A DNA stretch of 64,000 nt from Anoplopoma fimbria (taxonomy: Eukaryota; Chordata; Actinopteri; Perciformes; Anoplopomatidae), in contig NC_072469.1 of assembly GCF_027596085.1 (NCBI RefSeq), positions 13,919,232 to 13,983,231 on the forward strand, read 5' to 3'. The notes under the pieces were generated by a model that was not told where the DNA came from, did no database searches, and saw only the letters and a list, made by a program, of their open reading frames with translations. The position numbers were made by a program, and so were the translations under genes. Shown here in pieces: positions 56,615 to 64,000 of the stretch (its first letter is position 1; every line of letters starts with the position of its first letter).

Positions 56615-58944
56615 ACAGCGTAGTAATATTTAATAGCCTACAAGACTGGATGGATTAAACACTGCACTGCTCTTTACTTGCACCTCACATTATGTCACAG
56701 CGTTTGCAGTTGCTTAATGGCTTTAATTTTAGAAGGTCTCGGACATAAATTGTTACTGTCACTTAGGGACCTCTAGAGGCCAGATTGTCAAAGCCAAGAT
56801 TCCACCTGATCGGTTCAAGTTCAAGATGATCACTTAGTTATGTTGTTGCGGTGAACAAATGGAGCATCATCATCTCAAGTAGGTGTAGTTTTTCCTGTTT
56901 TATCTCCACGTCTTATTTGGGCTGCTAGGTCACGGCCTCAGGTCTGATTAATGTGGGTTGTGTTAGTATTTATGAAAGTGCTATTAATGTTGCCCCGGAG
57001 TGATCTGCTCCTTCTTGCCAAGACCTTTCGTAGCTCAGTGAGCTTACATCCAAAGCTGTTGGTAAATGTCAGTGAAGAAGCGTTTTCCTGACAGCGTGCA
57101 GGATGTGCAGATAAAAAAAGACAAAATAGTGCTAAAACACACAGCCCAGACCAGCACCAGCTAATGTACATTTTCACAGGAAAGGGTGAGATCTTAGGTG
57201 CTTGTGCGTAGGCGCATGTGTGTTACGTGGTAGGTCTTTCGCACATCCTTGAGACCAGGATGGTGTGTGAACACAAGGCCCTGCTAGATGCCCCGAGGAG
57301 AGGGGGGGAGGTATGGTGGGATGGGGAGCGTGTTAAGAAGGGAAGCAGCTCATTAATTCCTTCCAGCAGCGGAGGAAAGGGTTGGTCAGCGAAAAAACTG
57401 GAGGGGCCCTCCACGGCTATGAAAATGAGTCATACCAATTCAACTTTCAGGAGTGGTCCAAACAGCCAGCGATAAGTGTGGGCCGGGTTGAGTTCCTGGT
57501 GTTGAAGGCTAGACTTTCTCTTTCCAGCAATTGTGTGTGCAGTGGTTGTTTTAGGGTTTGACAAATTATCTTTCCCTCTCAGTCTACTCCCTGTCTATCT
57601 TCACTTTTATTTCTAGGTCAAGTGAAAAATAAATATATATATATATTTTTCTGTCGTTGGGTAGTGGCCAAAGCCCTTGAAAGTCATCCGATGTTTGCCC
57701 GGCTACAGGGATCCCCTCGGAGGTCCTGCCTGATGTCACGTGTGATGTCAGAGCAGAGGTGACGCAGGCAGGAGGGAGGAGGGCGGCAGACGGAGCCAGA
57801 CGCCAATGTGTGAAAGCCACTGACATCTGCCAGTGTGCCTCTCTCAGAGTGAGAGTGCAGGGCAGAGAGTGTGATCTACGTACTGTTGTAGATACCGTTA
57901 CGTCCTAGCCGGTTGATGCTCATGTGTTTGGCTGATTGCATTGTGATGTCTGTGTGTCAATTGTATGCCGGTGCGCTGATTTAACCCTGATCTAGATTTT
58001 CATGCGTTTACTTTTCCACGTTCACCATCCATGATGACAACACTTTACTTCCCTTGCGTGGGAGAGCCTTTTTCATCCCACCTGTAATCTGCATCACAGT
58101 CATCTGTCACCATAATTCTGCTGTTGCCACGTCCTGTCAGCTGCCTTTAGATATCCCACTCTAGATGAGCTTAACCGGCCTTAATGAGGCATAGTCTCTT
58201 GGATTGGTAAAATATATTGACGTTGGATTGTTTATTACCCTTTACTGCAATAATACTGTGCAGGAGGCATGCAGAGTCCATCTGATTAGCAGGAAGCCAG
58301 AGCGTGCTAACCCCTTTGATCACTGTGTTTCTGGCTGATAAACCATGCCACTGTCATCTCTAGCAAGAACCCGGACCTTGACAGACACTAATTACCATGA
58401 ATCCAGTTTGGCATGCTCAGAAAACAGCATGGGTTGGGAGCAGTTCAGTGCAGGTGAAGCCCAGTGTGCTGCAGAACAGTGCCTCGCTGAATTACCGTGA
58501 CTAATAACCCCTCCTTTATGTTTGGTCTTTTGTTCCTCATATGAAATGATAAATCTTTTTTCCAAATGTTGGCACGAGTTGCTGCGTTTTGGAGCAGCTT
58601 CCTCCACATGCGAGTGTTTGGATGCATTCAACAGGGAAATCTCATGACGTCAAATCGCTACATTTTCAGCTGAACTAAGCTAAGCCCGCCATACAATGGG
58701 AAATGAGTCCATTGATATGAAAACCCTAGCATCTTCTTACTGGTTGCTGCGTGTATTTGCCTTGTGAGTTAATGAGCTATCAGCCATAATGTTTTAGTGC
58801 GTGAGCCGGTTGTTATTGAACATTTTCTTTGGATCGAAACACTGATGCTGCATTAGACAAACGTTTGGCTGGACTACTTTTTGACAGTCTGAAATGAATC
58901 AGAACCAGACCATACTGTTTCAGACCACAATGTGTTGGAGTATG

Positions 58945-58973
58945 CCCCCCCCTCCCCCTCCCCTCCCCCTCCC
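58945..58973 (-). other. Potential G-quadruplex (G runs on minus strand)
   Basis: The plus strand has C runs of 8, 5, 4, 5 and 3 separated by single T residues. The minus strand therefore has at least four G runs of 3 or more with one-base loops. Confidence 0.7.
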
Positions 58974-61900
58974 ATCCTGCCTTTGATTTCGCTGCCAGTG
59001 GAGTCCGACAGTAATAAGTTTTGGACTGAAGAAATGCAGCGGGAATATCTTAGCAGGCCCACATGCTATTGTCTGAGGGCTGCCATTCACAAAAGCAAAA
59101 CAACCGTTGCCATGGGATGTGCTCGACAAAATAATGTAAGTGGGTGTTTTTTTTTGGCTAGACCTTTCCACATGAGCTAATTGACTCGCAATGCGCGGGG
59201 GCCCTGCCTGTTTCTACTCTCTCTTCTTGGAGGGCCCGGACGCTAGTGAAAGCACATGGGTTGCAACGTGGTGATGAGCTGTGATGGATGGCGAAATCCT
59301 TTTGTTGTTGTTATCCATCACTTAAACAGATGCTCACTTGTTAGTTTACGGACCTGTTCCAGAGAGAAGTTTAATTTGTCATCGTTGCAATGGCTCATAA
59401 TTGCCCTAAACTACAGTTGCGTATTTCCTGAGCGTAGTGGGGGGTTTTTCTGATTGATGTGACCTAAGCTTATATGCATATATTTTATGTTGCTGAGTTA
59501 CAGTCCACCTGAAATGGAGAACATTGTGCTTTTCTAGAGGTCAGCATGGGTAAAATGTGGCCTGTGGTGCCTGTTTATTCCTCCGGCTCCAGCCCAAAAA
59601 CAGGCCTCACCAACTTCTCTCCACGGGACAAACAGGAGCCCGCAGAGAGCCTGATTGGAAACATTTGCGACACCGTCGGCTTTCCTCCTCCCCCCCCAAC
59701 AACGACTCACTTCCTGAGGAAGGGAGACGGCCCCTCCGCTGGACACAATGATGTCACATAGATAAACAATCTGCGGAGCGTTGCTGTTTGCTGAATGTGA
59801 TGGGCTGTCATCCCTGAGAAACCCCTTGTGCGTGCACAGTCCTAACAGATGCAGGCCAGAGACTAGCCAAGTACACACCCACTCGGGTCAGTTGTTGTAG
59901 ATCCAAGGAGACTGGGAACAATGTGGTGGAGAGGTGCAGCTCTGGTGGAATATTTTTAGGAAGAGGGCTAAACGTTTCTTTTCTTCCAGGCTCTGGTGTT
60001 AGAGATTCCTTTTTGTTGTGGTGTTTTTCGTGCCTGGGCCGGTTCAATCCAGACTTGTTTTTGTCTGTAGTTCGTCACTTTTGGGAGGGGTGTACTATTT
60101 TAACACATGTCAGTGTGTTCTTTGGAACAACATTCATAACTGTTACTATTTGTTTTGACCACAGTGCAGACCATCTTCTGTTTTTGTGCTTTTTGCTTTT
60201 TATACAGTATTTTTATTGAATGTCATGGTTGCTAACTATCTATAAAGTTTATTTACATAATCCGTAACCCAGCCCTGCAATCTGGACTATTTACTAACAC
60301 CCTCTTACTCTGCGTTTCTGTCCTCCCCCGAGGCCTGATCTAGGTCTCCGTCATGCATTGTCTGCCACCCATGCTGTCCCTCTGCTTCCATTCCTCTCCA
60401 CCTCCCCACTATGCCCTCATCTCAGTTGGGCCATGAATAAGGAGCTGACACCAAACTGTCAACCTGCAAGCCGTCATGCCCCTGCATCGTGCCGCTGGTG
60501 TAGCCGCCAGTAAGGGCACAGCCCCCCCGTCACGCAGCTAAAAAAAAATGCTTGTACCTGTTTTCAATAAACAAGCCGTGGCCTTGACAAAAGTTCACTT
60601 GACCCCAAAAGTGTCCGTCTTACATATTGCGCTGCGTAGTAAATGTGACTGGTGTTACAGTAGTAGCGTACAGTGGCTGATTAGAGAAAACGTGGAGGCT
60701 GGTGTGAGGGTCTTCTGTAGGGAACCGCCAGCCCCCTTGTGGTTCCTTTTTATTTTTAGCTTACTTTGCTGCATATGTTATCCATAAACTCTATCATTAA
60801 TTTCTCTCTTTGAGTGAGCCGTGTCATTAAAATACAGCAGATCTGCCCCCCCCATCCCCCACCGAACCCCTGAGTTTCCAAATCCAAGAGCCTGTAATGC
60901 CAGTCTTTTGCACAGAAGACGGCATTGTAGCGAAACACAATGTTGTTGTGTTTAGGGGGATGAAAGCCGACCATTGTTGCATACCGTTGCTTGAATCCGA
61001 GGTTTTATTTGATATCAAATGGGTAATTCCATTGCGTAACAGCATTAGCAGCATTTAAACGGGGCCTGCCATGGGAAGGAAGGAGCGGGGGGTGGGGTAG
61101 TGGCGGAGGACTGAATGCGGGCAGGTCACTTTACAGGAGGAAATCCTCGCTTTTACTGATGATGGAGATAATCCTCATTTGGTGATGACACCAAGAGCAA
61201 TTGCCTCAGATTAAGGGTTTAGCTTGATAACACAGCATATGGATGCGCAGATAAAACAGGTTAATGTGCAACGATCATAACAAAAGTGAATTATCATATT
61301 AATGAACATAGCCCTTGACCTAAGGCTCACTAAGGCTAATTAAGCCTTTTGGCTGGTTGGAAGGATAAGCTTCATCTACAGGGAGAAAAAGATGGCGATA
61401 CCAATCTGACTGATCGATCTGATACGGGCTTCTCCAACGCTGTAAGGACCCCTGGTGTTGGTTCTTAATTTAAAGCATAGTAGAAAACAGTTTACATTTC
61501 AAATAAACATTGCTGTTCATCAAATGAGTTTGAATACTCTGTTATGACAAATGACCACAAATATTACCACCTTGGTTCCATCTTGCCAGCATTTTTCAGT
61601 TTTTCAGAGACACTATGTTATTGAACATAGTCACTGGCCTGTTGCCCAGAAAGTTCAACTACAGTTCATGAAATAACAGTCTGTGACAAACTGTGCATGT
61701 CCCAAGTCTGCATGCTAGCGAATGAGCAAAACCAATCCCCATTTTTTTGTTGTATCGACATTGGTCACAAGAATCCTCCCCGACCAAACTCAGAGCCAGC
61801 CTCTCCTTTAGGAGATTAGTCAAAACACAAATGGAAAGAGTTAAACTCAACAAAAGTATTAACTGGGTAAGCGCCAAGAGTCAATCCTCCAAAACTAACA

Positions 61901-63781
61901 GGTTTAAGGTTTTAAATGAAAAAGATAATCGTATTAGAGAGCCAGACGTACAAAGAGAGCGGCATTTCACGCTCTTGGATCCTGTTAATCACCTAGTAGG
62001 CTATCCTAGGGTTCAGGTACAAGGAGGAGGGAGGGAGGGAAATAGAGAGGGGGTAGCGATGCTGCCCTCTGAGTCAGGACTCCTCTCATAGATGGATTTT
62101 GTCATCTCTATGGGACTATGGCTAAACAAATGCTAAGAAGCACAACAAATGCTAATCTGTTTGCAGCTGAATACATTTGGGCGAGGCTGCGTCGCCGGTC
62201 TGTTTTTTTCAAAACCAAAAGCAAGCAATCGGGTTGTGCCATTAAACGATCATAGTGTGTGATTGGCTTTTAAACTCTCCGTACAGCATTTGATTCTGGC
62301 AGCGAGTCTGGCGCTGCTGTTCCTGAATGCCATTTCTTATTAAGGACAGCCAGGTTGTTGGCAGTATGCTCCAGTGGAGAGTATTGAATGAGTGGGCCGC
62401 AGTAGCATCTGTCCTGTTGACAAGGTAGGAAGCATGACTTCATCAAGGGCGTTACATCATGAGCAGATGCACCCTGGGTATCACCAATTCAATTCTTCAT
62501 CAGTCCTTGATACTAATACTTATAGCCTAGTCATTTTTGGAGGGCAGAAAGCAAAAGTCATAATGCTTGTTTACCTTTATAATGTTGAAGATTATTAGGA
62601 TTTATTCAGTGTTGACAGCTATTCCACCTTCAAGCCTAATTAAAACACTGTCAGCATTGGTGTGGAGTAATTCATTAATTAATGCTTATCTTCTCAATTG
62701 TGAGGTATTGTGTAGTTTATAAAGTGCCAAGAACTAGTGAAAATGTCCATCCCGTCAGTACATGGCTTGTTTTGTGCAATCAGTCAGAAACCTGAATGTA
62801 TTCAGTTGCCTATCACAGACCAAAATTCACATTTGAGGGCAACAGGAAATCATGAAATCTTTTGGCATTGTTGCTCAAGAATACATACTTAACAGATGAA
62901 TTTGTGTTGATCGGCAAATCATTTTAACTCTACAAACAAGACACATCGTAAAAGACGGCATTGGCGTGTTGAATCATTCCTTTAGTTCCTTTCGGTTAAG
63001 ATATTCTGTAATTTTCTGAAATGAAGGTAGTACTTCTGGAATATGCGTACCAGTATCCCAGACTGCTATTTTTTTTTAGGGCATGCAGCTGAAAAAATGT
63101 CCTCATCCCTTTAAACTGTAACCAGAAAATACCTTTGAGATGAAGAAAAGATGTCGAGAGAGAGGATGCGGAAGAGGAACACAATCCCCCAGTTGCCTCA
63201 TTGATGCAAAACATGAGCAGTGGTTGGCTGCTAACAGCTACCTTGCAGCCACTGCATGGAAGTCTACAGGGAGCCCATTGTAAACAGCACCAGCAGCTCT
63301 CTGAAACTCCTGTTGCCGCTGATCATCAGGCTGTTTAGGGTTGTTCTTGAGGGCATTTGTTTACCTCCCCGTCCTCCTAAGTTCTGGACATAGATGGGTT
63401 TGGTGCCGGTGATCACCGAGTCAGATGGAAAGAGGGTTGTTGCTAGGAGGGCTGGAGAAGAGAGGAGGGAGGGTCGGGCTGCTGGGAAGGCGGTTGATCT
63501 CGGTTTTGTCGTGGCGGCTCAGAATTTGGCGGTCTTTATTCTTTGTTTCATCCTCACAACTGTCCTTATGGGTTTGGACCCTTGACAGAGAACTGGACAC
63601 GGGTAACGGGTATAATGGTTTTAGCGTCACCCTCTTTTCTCTGTCTCTCTTCTTGTCTCCTCATGTCGTCCGCCTCTCTCTGTTTTTTCCCCCAGTGATG
63701 GCCTCAGCTGCGCAGCTGTGACGGTGATCCTGCCGCTGCACGTAGCGGAAGAAGCAGAGACGCCTTGACAACCAACCTACC

Positions 63782-63784
<3 letters not shown>

Positions 63785-63813
<29 letters not shown>
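63785..63813. repeat. (CT)n microsatellite serving as polypyrimidine tract
   Basis: About 14 CT units directly followed by CAG and nine A residues. It sits 55 nt before the jcad start codon and has the form of a 3' splice site. Confidence 0.85.
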
Positions 63814-63815
<2 letters not shown>

Positions 63816-63869
63816 AAAAAAAAAGGTAGAGAGGAAAAAGAAAACACACCAGCATAAACAAATGCGACC

Positions 63870-64000
63870 ATGTACAGCGTGGAGGACCTCCTCATCTCTC
63901 ATGGATACAAGCTGCCCAAGCATACCACCTCCTCCTCCACCCCTACCCCAACCCCCGCGTCCTCGTCCCGCCAGGCTCCCTCCTCCTCACCGCCATCCTA
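63870..64000 (+). CDS. jcad: JCAD (junctional cadherin-5-associated protein), N-terminus, cut by window end
   Basis: The ATG at 63870 has A at -3. The first 43 codons begin MYSVEDLLISHGYKL, which I recognise as the conserved N-terminus of vertebrate JCAD (KIAA1462). A Ser/Thr/Pro-rich, probably disordered stretch follows. JCAD is a large, mostly unstructured protein at endothelial cell junctions, linked to Hippo signalling and coronary artery disease loci in humans. Position and orientation next to mtpap agree with human 10p11.23. The acceptor before this exon is either 63696 (after TTTTTTCCCCCAG) or 63816 (after the CT tract and CAG). The rest of the gene lies beyond the window. Confidence 0.88.
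   Translation, partial: MYSVEDLLISHGYKLPKHTTSSSTPTPTPASSSRQAPSSSPPS

Larger units (their letters stand above)
55150..63815 (+). other. Probable jcad intron 1
   Basis: No coding exon is supportable within it. It holds a T-homopolymer at 56575-56614, a C-rich/G4 tract at 58945-58973, and a low-repeat regulatory-looking stretch at 61150-61400. A short open frame at 63394-63585 encodes a hydrophobic C-terminal stretch but has no other support. Confidence 0.55.

Noticed and set aside
63394..63585. 63-codon frame ending in a hydrophobic stretch (LAVFILCFILTTVLMG)
   Set aside because: A possible membrane helix alone is not support. It lies in the inferred jcad intron and overlaps comparable open frames on both strands.

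Overview
The window is nuclear DNA of a bony fish, most likely a percomorph teleost. It has intron-split vertebrate genes, teleost tRNA-derived SINEs, an L2-type LINE remnant, long GT/CA microsatellites and short TTAA-flanked and MITE-like repeats. There are no operons, no CRISPR array and nothing prokaryotic. The order and orientation of the three genes (map3k8 on minus, mtpap on plus, jcad on plus) equal, after inversion, the human 10p11.23 arrangement as I recall it (MAP3K8, MTPAP, JCAD). That synteny supports each identification independently.

Layout. (1) 1-1430 is a tandem repeat of about 0.7 kb carrying tRNA-Ser(AGA) copies, a tRNA-Ala-like pseudogene and SINE fragments. (2) 1431-4265 is AT-rich intergenic DNA. 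(3) 4266-about 10990, minus strand, holds map3k8 (Tpl2/Cot kinase): seven coding exons that join without a frame break into 468 aa, plus a non-coding leader exon. (4) About 10990-11483 is a compact divergent promoter with a perfect NRF-1 palindrome 24 nt before the mtpap start. (5) 11484-22122, plus strand, holds mtpap (mitochondrial poly(A) polymerase): nine coding exons, 564 aa, all catalytic aspartates present. (6) 22123-54949 is a 33-kb interval without a supportable gene. It holds repeats (L2 remnant, SINE, duplicated element, microsatellites) and several low-repeat stretches that look like cis-regulatory DNA. (7) About 54950-64000, plus strand, is the 5' part of jcad: a CpG-rich promoter and leader exon, an intron of about 8.5 kb, and the first 43 codons, cut by the window edge.

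Functionally the genes are neighbours rather than a pathway. MAP3K8 is a cytosolic MAP3K in innate immune signalling, MTPAP adenylates mitochondrial mRNAs, and JCAD is an endothelial junction protein. I found no convincing undescribed system. The points most worth checking are the shared map3k8/mtpap promoter, the rearranged tRNA-Ser array, the jcad leader (upstream ORFs, overlapping open frame, microsatellite splice tract), the duplicated A/B block near 49-54 kb, and the regulatory-looking stretches of the gene desert.
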